DNA of 64,000 bases from JAOPZW01 sp963789015 (GCA_963789015.1 CAWBIU010000001.1:2577032-2641031), one strand, 5' to 3'. Counted from the first letter of the stretch, positions 54,910 through 63,987 are shown. Notes: a model not told the origin generated them from the sequence alone. Made by a program: numbers and translations.

Positions 54910-55626
54910 CTAGAGCGCTGGGGTGACTGTGGTGATCTCGGCATGGAAGAACGGCGCGTAGCGCGGGGTGGCGAACCACCAGCCGACGGTGGCGCGGCTG
55001 GGAAGTACGAGCTCGCCGAAGCGGCGCTCGGCGTGGATCTCGCCTCCGAAGGGGATGTACTGAAACGTCTTCTTTCCGGCGTCGCCCCAGCGCATGCCGC
55101 TCACGGTTCTCATCGCGCCGTGTTCGTCGATGTGCACACGAACCTCGGGTTGCTCGGGCGGCAGGTCGAAGCGGGCGACGATGATGCTCTCGGTCTCGGC
55201 GCGCCAGGCCACGCCGCGGTCTGGCAGCACGCTGGTCGGCGCGAACACGACGCTCTCTATCGCGGCACGCATCGCCGCCGACCGGGCCGTGTTGGCGTCA
55301 TGGGCGTCAAACAGGGTCACGCGCCCGAGCAGGCGGCCCTCGGTGCTGCCCGCGGCGTCTGCGTAGCGGTCGGTGACCCGCAGCGGCGTCAACGGGCCGC
55401 GCCCGACGCGGGCTCGCCACGCGAAGGATCGCCCGTCGACCGTCTGCTCGGCGGTGAACGGTAGCCACAGGCCGACCTTGATGCGCCCGCTCATCGCCAT
55501 GCGGACACCGTTCGACAGCGCAGCGCCGTCGCTGATGGCGTGGCTGAAGTAGCGTCGGACGGGCTCGTCGAGATCGGCGAGCGCGTCCGAGCTGAAGCGG
55601 CGCGTGGGGGCAGGCGTCGTCGTCAC
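54910..55626 (-). CDS. DUF6544-family protein, copy 1
   Basis: A 238-residue protein with 'VRRYFSHAISDGAALSNGVRM', 'KVGLWLPFTAEQTV' and 'FFHAEITTVTP', the layout of DUF6544 proteins (beta-rich, lipid- or heme-like pocket proposed for related folds but unproven). There is no signal peptide. GTG start at 55626 overlaps the nitroreductase stop by 4 bases. Copy 2 differs at only a few residues. Function unknown; likely acts with the upstream partners. Confidence 0.85.
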   Translation of the reverse strand: MTTTPAPTRRFSSDALADLDEPVRRYFSHAISDGAALSNGVRMAMSGRIKVGLWLPFTAEQTVDGRSFAWRARVGRGPLTPLRVTDRYADAAGSTEGRLLGRVTLFDAHDANTARSAAMRAAIESVVFAPTSVLPDRGVAWRAETESIIVARFDLPPEQPEVRVHIDEHGAMRTVSGMRWGDAGKKTFQYIPFGGEIHAERRFGELVLPSRATVGWWFATPRYAPFFHAEITTVTPAL

Positions 55627-56057
55627 AAGCGATCGGTGGCTTGCCTCGGCGTCGCGGCGACGAGCTTCATGAGGGGCAGGTCGTGTCGGGCCTTGCTTGC
55701 GGCGCGCTCCAGGTAGCGGTTGGCGGCCGTCAGGCGTTGCCAGAGCTCCGCGCGCTCCTGCCCGGTCGCCTCCTGCGCCCGAACGTCGACGCTGCGCCCG
55801 ACAACAACGATGCGGGCGTGCGGGTCGGCGCGCAGGTTCAGATACCAGGCCGGCGGATGGCGAGCGCCGGCGTTCGAGGCCACCACGACGAACGTAGAGC
55901 CATCTGCCAGGTACTGCACCGGCGTGGTGTGGGTCTGCCCGGAGCGGCGCCCGGTGGTCTCCAGCAGCAGGACCGGCTGACCGCCCATGCGCCCGAGCAC
56001 CCGTCCGCCCGAGCGCCGATAGACCCAAGCGTGCAGGCGTGTCACCCAGCGCGGCAT
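55623..56057 (-). CDS. F420-type nitroreductase-family (DUF385/Ddn-like) protein, copy 1
   Basis: A 144-residue split-barrel protein with 'RLHAWVYRRSGGRVLGRMGG', 'LLLETTGRRSGQTHTTPVQYL' and 'WYLNLRADPHARIVV', signatures of the deazaflavin-dependent nitroreductase (Ddn/FDOR-A) family. The 'GRRSG...R-TP' block binds the F420 phosphate tail in studied members. F420 biosynthesis genes at 25 and 31-33 kb supply the cofactor. Its ATG overlaps the SRPBCC stop. The product is identical or nearly identical in copy 2. Substrate unknown. Confidence 0.9.
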   Translation of the reverse strand: MPRWVTRLHAWVYRRSGGRVLGRMGGQPVLLLETTGRRSGQTHTTPVQYLADGSTFVVVASNAGARHPPAWYLNLRADPHARIVVVGRSVDVRAQEATGQERAELWQRLTAANRYLERAASKARHDLPLMKLVAATPRQATDRL

Positions 56058-56803
56058 CAGGCGGGCACCGTTGCGCCGTCCAGGGCGCTCTCATCCGAGA
56101 GGTCGGCGCCCTCAGTCGCCGGCGTGGCGGCAGGGCCGTCGGGCGCGGACTCGGCGCGGCGGCGTAGCCCGCGGAATTGCTTGAGCTGCATCACCCAGTG
56201 CGCCGGGTCCCACAGCAGCCAGTTGGCGACGGCTATGGGCGCGGGCGGTTTCCCGCGCGCCTTGCCGGTCACGACCAGCCGCGTGTGCCCGTCACCGGTC
56301 GGTCGCAGGAAGAAGCCCCACGTGCTGTCGCTGTACGCGCGCGGCAGTCTGTCCGCCGGGTCGAAGTTGTGCGCCGCGGGGACGGTCAGTGAGGCCCGTA
56401 GGACGAGCGCTCGCTCGGGCACCAGGAGCGCGACGTCGAACCAGCGGGCGGCGTCGGGGACCGAGGCGATGCGGTCGCCCTCCCGCAGGTCCTGCCATTG
56501 GGTGTGGATGCGATCAGCGCTCGGTCGGCCGCCGTTGTCGAGGCGGTCGAAGCTGTAGAACCCGGCGCGGTCACAGCCCATCTGGACCAGCCACGGCCAG
56601 ACGCGCTCCGGCGGTGCCGCGATGGTGGTCGCCATCGCGCCGTACCGACGGCCGTCGGGGATCAGGTCGTCTCCGGGGTAGGACGCCGTGCGCTCCTCGT
56701 CGCTCGTGCCGAGCCACTGGATCCGGGGACGCACGACCGAGGTGTAGAGGGCGAAGGCGCCCGCCGCGCCGACGGCCGCCCACTTCCGAGCGTCGCAGGG
56801 CAT
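56057..56803 (-). CDS. SRPBCC-fold protein with N-terminal hydrophobic segment, copy 1
   Basis: A 248-residue protein. A short hydrophobic stretch near the N-terminus ('AAVGAAGAFALYTSVV') is followed by an SRPBCC/polyketide-cyclase-like domain ('ATTIAAPPERVWPWLVQMG', 'FYSFDRLDNGGRPSADRIH', 'STWGFFLRPTGDGHTRLVV'). A C-terminal tail is rich in Ala/Pro/Glu. Such folds bind hydrophobic ligands. Its stop overlaps the start of the nitroreductase. Confidence 0.85.
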   Translation of the reverse strand: MPCDARKWAAVGAAGAFALYTSVVRPRIQWLGTSDEERTASYPGDDLIPDGRRYGAMATTIAAPPERVWPWLVQMGCDRAGFYSFDRLDNGGRPSADRIHTQWQDLREGDRIASVPDAARWFDVALLVPERALVLRASLTVPAAHNFDPADRLPRAYSDSTWGFFLRPTGDGHTRLVVTGKARGKPPAPIAVANWLLWDPAHWVMQLKQFRGLRRRAESAPDGPAATPATEGADLSDESALDGATVPA

Positions 56804-56830
56804 GGTAGGTCTGCGGGGATGCGATCCGGG

Positions 56831-58343
56831 TCATCGAGCGACCAAAGCGGGCGTCGGGTCGGTCGCCTGCTGGCATCGTGTCGGACACCGGCTCTTGCGG
56901 TGCGGGCGTGGGCGAGCGTCGCACGAGCCGGGCGAGGCGCAACGCGGCGGTGACCAACAGCAGGGCGCCGATGAGGACGATGAGGGTGAACACATCGGGT
57001 TGCCAGAGGAACGAGGCCCGCCACCCGAAGCTCAGGGCGGGCAGCGCCACGAGCAGGGCGCCCGCGCCCGCGCGCGTCGCGACCCCGGCGATAGCGAGCC
57101 ACCGGCGCTCGCGGACGCGTGGCCGTCCGGAGGGCGCGCACGGCGCGGACGATCCCCACGCCAGCGCGGCGAGCAGCGCGAGGGCGATGAGGTCGAGGTA
57201 CAGGTAGTAGCGATGCAGCGAAGTGCCCGTGTCGACGGGGTCGCCGATGAGCGCGTCGACGGCGTTTCGCTCGACGCGGTGAACCGAGGCCGGATAGCCC
57301 GGGAGCGTGAGATCGTTCGCGGCGTTAGTCAGCGTCACCACGGCCATCGCGCGGCGCGGGAACATGACGATCATGGCGCTGGAGTCGGGGGCGCGGCCGG
57401 GATGGAGCTGGGCGGGCTCCGACCAGGGTCCGCCCACGTACCAGCCCATGGCGTAGCGCGCGTCGACGTGGTCAGACCAGGCGCCCATCTTCCCCGCTCG
57501 TCCCGGGGCGAGCATGGTCTCCAACCCTCGTCGCGAGACGATGCGCTCGCCGTTGGCGCTGACGCCATGGTTGAGGTACATGGCGAGGTAACGGCCCATG
57601 TCCTGCGCGGAGGACATGAGGTAGCCGGCGGACTGGATGCCGGCCCGGAAGGTTGGGCCGTGGGCGGTGCTCAGGCCGAACCAGTAGCGGTGCCCGGTCG
57701 CCAGTCCATCGCGTTTCGCGGCGTCGAGAGCGACGTAGCTGTGGCGCATGCCCAACGGCGTGAAGATGTGGCGCTGGACGTACTGCGGATAGGGCTCGCC
57801 GGACGCCCGCTCGATGATCGGCCCGGCCAGGATGTAATTGGCGTTGGCGTACTCAAACGCGACCCCGGGTGGCCTGGCGAGCGTCGCGCCGTGCAACTCG
57901 CGCAGTGCTTGAAGAGCGGTACCGTCGGCCGCGCTCCTGACGATCGGGCCGCCCGCGGTCGCCGGCAGCCCGGTGGTCTGCTGAAGCACCTGGCGCACGG
58001 TGATGCGATCGGCGGCCCGCTGCTCGGCAAGCTGGAACTCAGGCACGTACTCACGGGCGGGCGCGTCGAGATCGAGCCGGCCGGCGTCGACGAGCTGCAT
58101 CGCCGCCAGCGCCGTAAAGGACTTCGAGGTCGAACCGAGCAAGAACGGCGTCTCCGTCGTGGCGGGGCGGTTGTCACCGGCATCGCCGAAGCCGCGCGCG
58201 TGCACCACCTCGTTCCCGGACACCACGGCCACGGCGAAGCCCGGCACGCCCGACCGCTCTATACCGTGGTGGATGACGCGTCCATACGCGGAGCGCTGCG
58301 CGATCGGGAGGAGTGGCGGCTGCAGACGATGCGGTCACCGCGA
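56831..58343 (-). pseudogene. Serine hydrolase (beta-lactamase class C-like), copy 1, N-terminally truncated by the duplication
   Basis: From ATG 58247 the frame encodes the catalytic domain: SxxK as 'LLGSTSKSFTAL', YxN as 'FEYANANY', and the third motif around 'HPGRAPDSS'. C-terminal membrane helices follow ('LDLIALALLAALAW', 'LIVLIGALLLVTAAL'). Compared with copy 2 the signal/anchor region is missing: similarity stops at 58343 and extra indels shift the frame just before 58247. A one-base insertion near the end removes the natural stop, and translation would continue to 56571. Its poly-C tract has 4 C (57154-57157), so the membrane region stays open. Confidence 0.85.
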
Positions 58344-58348
58344 AGGAG

Positions 58349-59065
58349 CTAGAGCGTTGGGGTGATTGCGTTGATCTCGGCATGGAAGAACGGCGCGTAG
58401 CGCGAGGTGGCGAACCACCAGCCGACGCTGGCGCGGCTGGGAAGCACGAGCTCGCCGAAGCGGCGCTCGGCGTGGATCTCGCCTCCGAAGGGGATGTACT
58501 GAAACGTCTTCTCTCCGGCGTTGCCCCAGCGCATGCCGGTCACGGTTCTCATCGCGCCGTGTTCGTCGATGCGCACGCGAACCTCGGGTTGCTCGGGCGG
58601 CAGGTCGAAGCGGGCGACGATGATGTTCTCGGTCTCGGCGCGCCAGGCCACGCCGCGGTCTGGGAGCACGCTGGTCGGCGCGAACACGACGCTCTCTATC
58701 GCGGCACGCATCGCCGCCGACCGGGCCGTGTCGGCGTCATGGGCGTCAAACAGGGTCACGCGCCCGAGCAGGCGGCCCGCGGTGCTGCCCGCGGCGTCTG
58801 CGTAGCGGTCGGTGACGCGCAGCGGCGTCAACGGGCCGCGCCCGACGCGGGCTCGCCACGTGAAGGATCGCCCGTCGACCGTCTGCTCGGCGGTGAACGG
58901 TAGCCACAGGCCGACCTTGATGCGCCCGCTCATCGCCATGCGGACACCGTTCGACAGCGCAGCGCCGTCGCTGATGGCGTGGCTGAAGTAGCGTCGGACG
59001 GGCTCGTCGAGATCGGCGAGCGCGTCCGAGCTGAAGCGGCGCGTGGGGGCAGGCGTCGTCGTCAC
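58349..59065 (-). CDS. DUF6544-family protein, copy 2
   Basis: A 238-residue protein nearly the same as copy 1, with substitutions such as TWRARV for AWRARV and AGRLLG for EGRLLG. The GTG start overlaps the nitroreductase stop by 4 bases. Differences are spread over the length and include synonymous changes, so both copies seem to have been kept as coding sequence. Confidence 0.85.
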   Translation of the reverse strand: MTTTPAPTRRFSSDALADLDEPVRRYFSHAISDGAALSNGVRMAMSGRIKVGLWLPFTAEQTVDGRSFTWRARVGRGPLTPLRVTDRYADAAGSTAGRLLGRVTLFDAHDADTARSAAMRAAIESVVFAPTSVLPDRGVAWRAETENIIVARFDLPPEQPEVRVRIDEHGAMRTVTGMRWGNAGEKTFQYIPFGGEIHAERRFGELVLPSRASVGWWFATSRYAPFFHAEINAITPTL

Positions 59066-59496
59066 AAGCGATCGGTGGCTTGCCTCGGCGTCGCGGCGAC
59101 GAGCTTCATGAGGGGCAGGTCGTGTCGGGCCTTGCTTGCGGCGCGCTCCAGGTAGCGGTTGGCGGCCGTCAGGCGTTGCCAGAGCTCCGCGCGCTCCTGC
59201 CCGGTCGCCTCCTGCGCCCGAACGTCGACGCTGCGCCCGACAACAACGATGCGGGCGTGCGGGTCGGCGCGCAGGTTCAGATACCAGGCCGGCGGATGGC
59301 GAGCGCCGGCGTTCGAGGCCACCACGACGAACGTAGAGCCATCTGCCAGGTACTGCACCGGCGTGGTGTGGGTCTGCCCGGAGCGGCGCCCGGTGGTCTC
59401 CAGCAGCAGGACCGGCTGACCGCCCATGCGCCCGAGCACCCGTCCGCCCGAGCGCCGATAGACCCAAGCGTGCAGGCGTGTCACCCAGCGCGGCAT
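59062..59496 (-). CDS. F420-type nitroreductase-family (DUF385/Ddn-like) protein, copy 2
   Basis: A 144-residue protein with the same amino-acid sequence as copy 1 by eye (all blocks, including 'GRRSGQTHTTPVQYL', match). It is the most conserved gene of the duplication, which may mean constraint, recent duplication or gene conversion. Overlaps its neighbours on both sides as in copy 1. Confidence 0.9.
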   Translation of the reverse strand: MPRWVTRLHAWVYRRSGGRVLGRMGGQPVLLLETTGRRSGQTHTTPVQYLADGSTFVVVASNAGARHPPAWYLNLRADPHARIVVVGRSVDVRAQEATGQERAELWQRLTAANRYLERAASKARHDLPLMKLVAATPRQATDRL

Positions 59497-60242
59497 CAGG
59501 CGGGCACCGTTGCGCCGTCCAGGGCGCTCTCATCCGAGAGGTCGGCGCCCTCAGTCGCCGGCGTGGCGGCAGGGCCGTCGGGCGCGGACTCGGCGCGGCG
59601 GCGTAGCCCGCGGAATTGCTTGAGCTGCATCACCCAGTGCGCCGGGTCCCACAGCAGCCAGTTGGCGACCGCTATGGGCGCGCGCGGTTTCCCGCGCGCC
59701 TTGCCGGTCACGACCAGCCGCGTGCACCCGTCACCGGTCGGTCGCAGGAAGAAGCCCCACGTGCTGTCGCTGTACGCGCGCGGCAGTCTGTCCGCCGGGT
59801 CGAAGTTGTGCGCCGCGGGGACGGTCAGTGAGGCCCGTAGGACGAGCGCTCGCTCGGGCACCAGGAGCGCGACGTCGAACCAGCGGGCGGCGTCGGGGAC
59901 CGAGGCGATGCGGTCGCCCTCCCGCAGGTCCTGCCATTGGGTGTGGATGCGATCAGCGCTCGGTCGGCCGCCGTTGTCGAGGCGGTCGAAGCTGTAGAAC
60001 CCGGCGCGGTCACAGCCCATCTGGACCAGCCACGGCCAGACGCGCTCCGGCGGTGCCGCGATGGTGGTCGCCATCGCGCCGTACCGACGGCCGTCGGGGA
60101 TCAGGTCGTCTCCGGGGTAGGACGCCGTGCGCTCCTCGTCGCTCGTGCCGAGCCACTGGATCCGGGGACGCACGACCGAGGTGTAGAGGGCAAAGGCACC
60201 CGCCGCGCCGACGGCCGCCCACTTCCGAGCGTCGCAGGGCAT
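59496..60242 (-). CDS. SRPBCC-fold protein, copy 2
   Basis: A 248-residue protein matching copy 1 except at a few sites (for example GDGCTRLVV for GDGHTRLVV and KPRAP for KPPAP). The ATG at 60242 is 26 bases after the natural hydrolase stop. Because of the poly-C insertion upstream, an artificial open frame runs from the hydrolase into this gene; the two are still separate genes. Confidence 0.85.
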   Translation of the reverse strand: MPCDARKWAAVGAAGAFALYTSVVRPRIQWLGTSDEERTASYPGDDLIPDGRRYGAMATTIAAPPERVWPWLVQMGCDRAGFYSFDRLDNGGRPSADRIHTQWQDLREGDRIASVPDAARWFDVALLVPERALVLRASLTVPAAHNFDPADRLPRAYSDSTWGFFLRPTGDGCTRLVVTGKARGKPRAPIAVANWLLWDPAHWVMQLKQFRGLRRRAESAPDGPAATPATEGADLSDESALDGATVPA

Positions 60243-60268
60243 GGAGGTCTGCGGGAATGTGATCCAGG

Positions 60269-61850
60269 TCATCGAGCGACCAAAGCGGGCGTCGGGTCGG
60301 TGTCTGCTGGCATCGTGTCGGACACCGGCTCTTGCGGTGCGGGCGTGGGCGAGCGTCGCACGAGCCGGGCGAGGCGCAACGCGGCGGTGACCAACAGCAG
60401 GGCGCCGATGAGGACGATGACGGTGAACACATCGGGTTGCCAGAGGAACGAGGCCCGCCACCCGAAGCTCAGGGCGGGCAGCGCCACGAGCAGGGCGCCC
60501 GCGCCCGCGCGCGTCGCGACCCCGGCGATAGCGAGCCACCGGCGCTCCGGACGGGTGCGCCGTCCGGAGGGCGCGCACGGCGCGGACGATCCCCCACACC
60601 AGCGCGGCGAGCAGCGCGAGGGCGATGAGGTCGAGGTACAGGTAGTAGCGATGCAGCGAAGTGCCCGTGTTGACGGGGTCGCCGATGAGCGCGTCGACGG
60701 CGTTTCGCTCGACGCGGTCAACCGAGGCCGGATAGCCCGGGAGCGTGAGATCGTTCGCGGCGTTAGTCAGCGTCACCACGGCCATCGCGCGGCGCGGGAA
60801 CATGACGATCATGGCGCTGGAGTCGGGGGCGCGGCCGGGATGGAGCTGGGCGGGCTCCGACCAGGGTCCGCCCACGTACCAGCCCATGGCGTAGCGCGCG
60901 TCGGCGTGGTCAGACCAGGCGCCCATCTTCCCCGCTCGTCCCGGGGCGAGCATGGTCTCCAACCCTCGTCGCGAGACGATGCGCTCGCCGTCGGCGCTGA
61001 CGCCATGGTTGAGGTACATGGCGAGGTAGCGGCCCATGTCCTGCGCGGAAGACATGAGGTAGCCGGCGGACTGGATGCCGGCCCGGAAGGTCGGGCCGTG
61101 GGTGGTGCTCAGGCCGAACCAGTAGCGGTGCCCGGTCGCCAGTCCGTCGCGTTTCGCAGCGTCCAGAGCGACGTAGCTGTGGCGCATGCCCAACGGCGTG
61201 AAGATGTGGCGCTGGACGTACTGCGGATAGGGCTCGCCGGACGCCCGCTCGATGATCAGCCCGGCCAGGATGTAATTGGCGTTGGCGTACTCAAACGCGA
61301 CCCCAGGTGGCCTGGCGAGCGTCGCGCCGTGCAACTCGCGCAGTGCTTCAAGAGCGGTACCCTCGGCCGCGCTCCTGACGATCGGGCCGCCCGCCGTCGC
61401 CGGCAGCCCGGTGGTCTGCTGCAGCACCTGGCGCACCGTGATGCGATCGGCGGCCCGCTGCTCGGCAAGCTGGAACTCAGGCACGTACTCGCGGGCGGGC
61501 GCGTCAAGGTCGAGCCGGCCGGCGTCGACGAGCTGCATCGCCGCCAGCGCCGTAAAGGACTTCGAGGTCGAACCGAGCAAGAACGGCGTCTCCGTCGTCG
61601 CGGGACGGTTGTCACCGGCATCGCCGAAGCCGCGCGCGTGCACCACCTCGTTCCCGGACACCACGGCCACAGCGAAGCCCGGTACGCCCGACCGCTCCAT
61701 ACCGTCGCGGATCACGCGATCCATACGCGTAAGCGCTGCACGATCGGGGGGAGCGGCGGCCGCAGACGACGCGGTCACCGCGACCAGAAGCAACGCTGCG
61801 ACAGCCGCCACCACCCAGCCCCCAGCACCGGCGGGACTCGCCTTGGTCAT
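60269..61850 (-). pseudogene. Membrane-anchored serine hydrolase (class C beta-lactamase-like), copy 2, one-base frameshift
   Basis: Starts at ATG 61850, overlapping the DUF4389 stop, with a signal/anchor helix ('VVAAVAALLLVAVTASSAAAA'). The catalytic domain has SxxK 'GSTSK', YxN 'YANAN' and 'HPGRAPDSS'. Three C-terminal membrane helices would follow. Five C at 60591-60595 (four in copy 1) shift the frame inside 'VWGIVRAVRALR', so as sequenced the last two helices are lost. With four C the protein is 526 residues and ends at TGA 60269 ('TPALVAR'). Members include D-aminopeptidases, esterases and penicillin-binding-protein relatives; the substrate is unknown. Confidence 0.85.
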
Positions 61851-62578
61851 GAGAGCCCAGGCGTCGGCTCGGGGCTGACGGCGGCAACTTCGGCAGAGTC
61901 GGGCACCGTCTCCTGACCGCCCATGTCCAGGCGGAAGGGCGGGTACTTGTCGGTCATCAGGAAGGCGTAGGCGGCGACGCGGTAGCACCAGCGGTTCATC
62001 CCCATGACGAAGTCGAAGATGCTGCGCGGGTAGCGGCCGGTGAACAGCAGGACGACGCCCGCGATCAGGACCAACAGGCCGATCAGGCCGCCGCCGGAGC
62101 TCCATCCCCCGTTGTCACTGGCCGCGTTGAACCCGGCCACCGCGCCGCCGGCGAACACGCCGACGATCAGGTACTGCGGCAGCGCGAGCAGCCACCACTT
62201 GACGAGCACGAGGCCGCGCGAGAGCGCCTGCGGGTACTCGACCTCCACTCGTGCCGGGTAGTCCGGGACGTCGGCGAGCGTGAACGGCGGGTAACGGTCG
62301 GTTCCCAGCGCGCTGTAGGAGTAGAAGCCCACGCGCCAGGACCAGCGCAGCACGCCGACGTTGAAGTCGAAGATCGCGCGCGGATAGCGGGCGGTGAACA
62401 GGATCGCGAAGAACGCGACCACCGTCAGGACCACGAACGCGATCCACAGGAACAGCAACACGATCACGTGCGGGATCACCAGGATCCACTTGACCAGCCA
62501 CAGCCAACGGCTCAGGCGGCCGTCAAGCTGTCCCTCGAACTGCAGCGGATACACCGATGGTGCGGCGTGCTCGTTCAT
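61847..62578 (-). CDS. DUF4389 membrane protein
   Basis: A 243-residue protein built of two DUF4389 repeats. Each has a 'YP...LSR-L-LVKWxLxxP' start, a pair of helices and an 'F-ARYPR-IFDF-VG-LRW-WRV-FY-Y-L-TD-YPPF' end (about 10-115 and 117-220). Four or so membrane helices. Function of the family is unknown. It is the first gene of the cluster and overlaps the hydrolase start (ATGA), and it was not duplicated. A role in the envelope is likely. Confidence 0.88.
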   Translation of the reverse strand: MNEHAAPSVYPLQFEGQLDGRLSRWLWLVKWILVIPHVIVLLFLWIAFVVLTVVAFFAILFTARYPRAIFDFNVGVLRWSWRVGFYSYSALGTDRYPPFTLADVPDYPARVEVEYPQALSRGLVLVKWWLLALPQYLIVGVFAGGAVAGFNAASDNGGWSSGGGLIGLLVLIAGVVLLFTGRYPRSIFDFVMGMNRWCYRVAAYAFLMTDKYPPFRLDMGGQETVPDSAEVAAVSPEPTPGLS

Positions 62579-63006
62579 GGCACGCACTCCTCTCGAACCA
62601 GCATGTGGGCGCCTGCGGCGCCTCTTCAAGGTCTCCCGAGGGTCACCAGCGCTGGTGCTACGAGCGCGAGCGGCGATCGAGGCGCGGCGGAAACGATCCC
62701 TCGCAGGATCCAGAAGTGCCGCGCACTGATCTGCTTCTACGCCTCAGCTTAGCCGTTCGGGACGAACCGGATACGGACTACCGGCCACCGCGCATACATC
62801 GCGCTGTCAGGCGCGCCCGGGTGTGCGCGCACGCAGCGGTGCGCTGGGCGCAGACGATCGCGTTCCCCACCGCCCGGTCCTTCCAGTAAGCGACCTCCAC
62901 GGCCCTGACGGGACCCGTTGCCGCACCCCGTCCGAGGCAGCGCCATGCGACGTTGCGCGAGCCGGCCGCCACCGCTGCTCCGGAGGCGTGGATAGCGGCA
63001 GCGCGG
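62579..63006. other. Region without a supported gene upstream of the cluster
   Basis: 428 bases between the DUF4389 start and the PanE-like stop. Promoters for the minus-strand cluster should lie here. Small frames on both strands have no support. I see no strong dyad. Confidence 0.4.
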
Positions 63007-63918
63007 CTACGAGCGCGACCCGAGCAGGGTGTGGATCGCATCGTCCGCGTCTGTGTGGGGCAGGCGCGCGATGACGTCCTGCGCGAGGCGGCGCATCTCG
63101 GGCTCGGCATGTCGGGCGTGGGCGGCGAACGCCGACTCCCCCATGGGCGATCGCATGACCCGCGCCCAGTAGCGGATGGCGATGGGAGTCAGCCAGCGGT
63201 TGTGCAGCACGGCGAGGTTGCGTGGGCAGCCCTCGACGCGATCGGCGTGCAAGGCCCGGAAACCCTCGGTGATCGCCGCGCACGTGAGCTTCAGCGTCAC
63301 CCGATCGTCGGCGAGTCGCGTCGGGTCGGTCCCACAGCGGTACAGCCCGGCAGACATCGCAGCGACGAACACTGCGTGATAGGCCAGCCAACCATCCATA
63401 TCGGAGACGCGCTGGACCGGCAGCCCGCGCGAGGTCAGGACGTCTGCCACGGCGGCGAGACGCGGACTATCGCTCGCTTCGATCGCCGTTGGCTGCTGCG
63501 CGATCGTGAAATACGTGACGACGTCGTCGCGCATCGTCCCACCGATACCGGGGAAGCCGAGCGCGATTTGTGCGCCTAAAGCGCTGGGGAGGCCTGAGCG
63601 TCCCGCCGGGTTGTTGCCCATGAACAGCACGAGCGCATCGCGGGTCACGCCGGCGAGCGCCGCGGCGGCGCCATGAAGGTGATCTCGCCGCAGAGCGACC
63701 AGTACTACGTCGACGTCCAGCTCTGCTCCAGAGGTCACAACCGCGGCAGGCGATTGCGTCTCGATGCCGGACGCGATGTCCCGGGCATGGAGACCGCGCA
63801 CGGCGATCGCCGCCGTGCGTTCACCGTGCGCAAGAACCGAGATGCGGTGGTTTGCGGCGCCAAGGTGAGCGCCGTAGACGGTGCCGATGACTCCCGCACC
63901 AACCACCAGGATGTTCAT
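63007..63918 (-). CDS. Ketopantoate reductase-like (ApbA/PanE family) oxidoreductase
   Basis: A 303-residue protein. The N-terminal Rossmann motif is 'ILVVGAGVIGTVYGAHL', followed by 'VDVVLVALRRDHL' and a C-terminal helical domain with 'YHAVFVAAMSAGLYRCG'. It would reduce a 2-keto acid with NADPH. Absence of panB/panC nearby and the divergent C-terminal region suggest a non-biosynthetic PanE relative. A strong GGAGG site precedes the ATG at 63918. A divergent regulator may begin at the window edge. Confidence 0.85.
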   Translation of the reverse strand: MNILVVGAGVIGTVYGAHLGAANHRISVLAHGERTAAIAVRGLHARDIASGIETQSPAAVVTSGAELDVDVVLVALRRDHLHGAAAALAGVTRDALVLFMGNNPAGRSGLPSALGAQIALGFPGIGGTMRDDVVTYFTIAQQPTAIEASDSPRLAAVADVLTSRGLPVQRVSDMDGWLAYHAVFVAAMSAGLYRCGTDPTRLADDRVTLKLTCAAITEGFRALHADRVEGCPRNLAVLHNRWLTPIAIRYWARVMRSPMGESAFAAHARHAEPEMRRLAQDVIARLPHTDADDAIHTLLGSRS

Positions 63919-63972
63919 CGCGACCTACCTCCTTTCGGCCCTGCCGTCGTCCCTATCCGCACCCGCCACGAT

Positions 63973-63987
63973 GACAGCGCGGCTGTC
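63973..63987. promoter_or_regulatory. Candidate operator in the divergent region at the right edge
   Basis: GACAGC-gcg-GCTGTC is a perfect dyad in the 72 bases between the PanE-like start and a possible ATG at 63991 (MDE..., cut by the window end). The layout fits a TetR-like regulator controlling the reductase, but only ten bases of that gene are visible. Confidence 0.4.

Larger units (their letters stand above)
54910..58343 (-). repeat. Tandem duplication, left copy (3.44-kb unit)
   Basis: The unit contains DUF6544, nitroreductase, SRPBCC and serine hydrolase genes. Matching points in the two copies are offset by 3,438-3,440 bases throughout, and the two reduced copies differ by scattered substitutions and a few one-base indels. 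Similarity ends at 58343, inside the hydrolase signal-sequence region, followed by five junction bases (AGGAG). Confidence 0.93.
58349..61783 (-). repeat. Tandem duplication, right copy (3.44-kb unit)
   Basis: Begins at CTAGAGCG, the DUF6544 stop, directly after the junction, and ends within the hydrolase signal-peptide coding region, beyond which unique sequence completes the N-terminus. This copy is therefore the one with the original upstream context (DUF4389 gene). Confidence 0.93.

Noticed and set aside
56571..56830. C-terminal extension of the left-copy hydrolase running into the SRPBCC gene
   Set aside because: It comes from one extra base near the natural stop; the right copy ends normally, and the extension is out of frame with the SRPBCC protein it overlaps.
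59496..62105. An 869-codon open frame that joins the serine hydrolase to the SRPBCC gene as one giant protein
   Set aside because: The join exists only because of the extra C at 60591-60595. Between the two domains the frame is Arg-rich nonsense, while the alternative frame encodes membrane helices and a natural stop.
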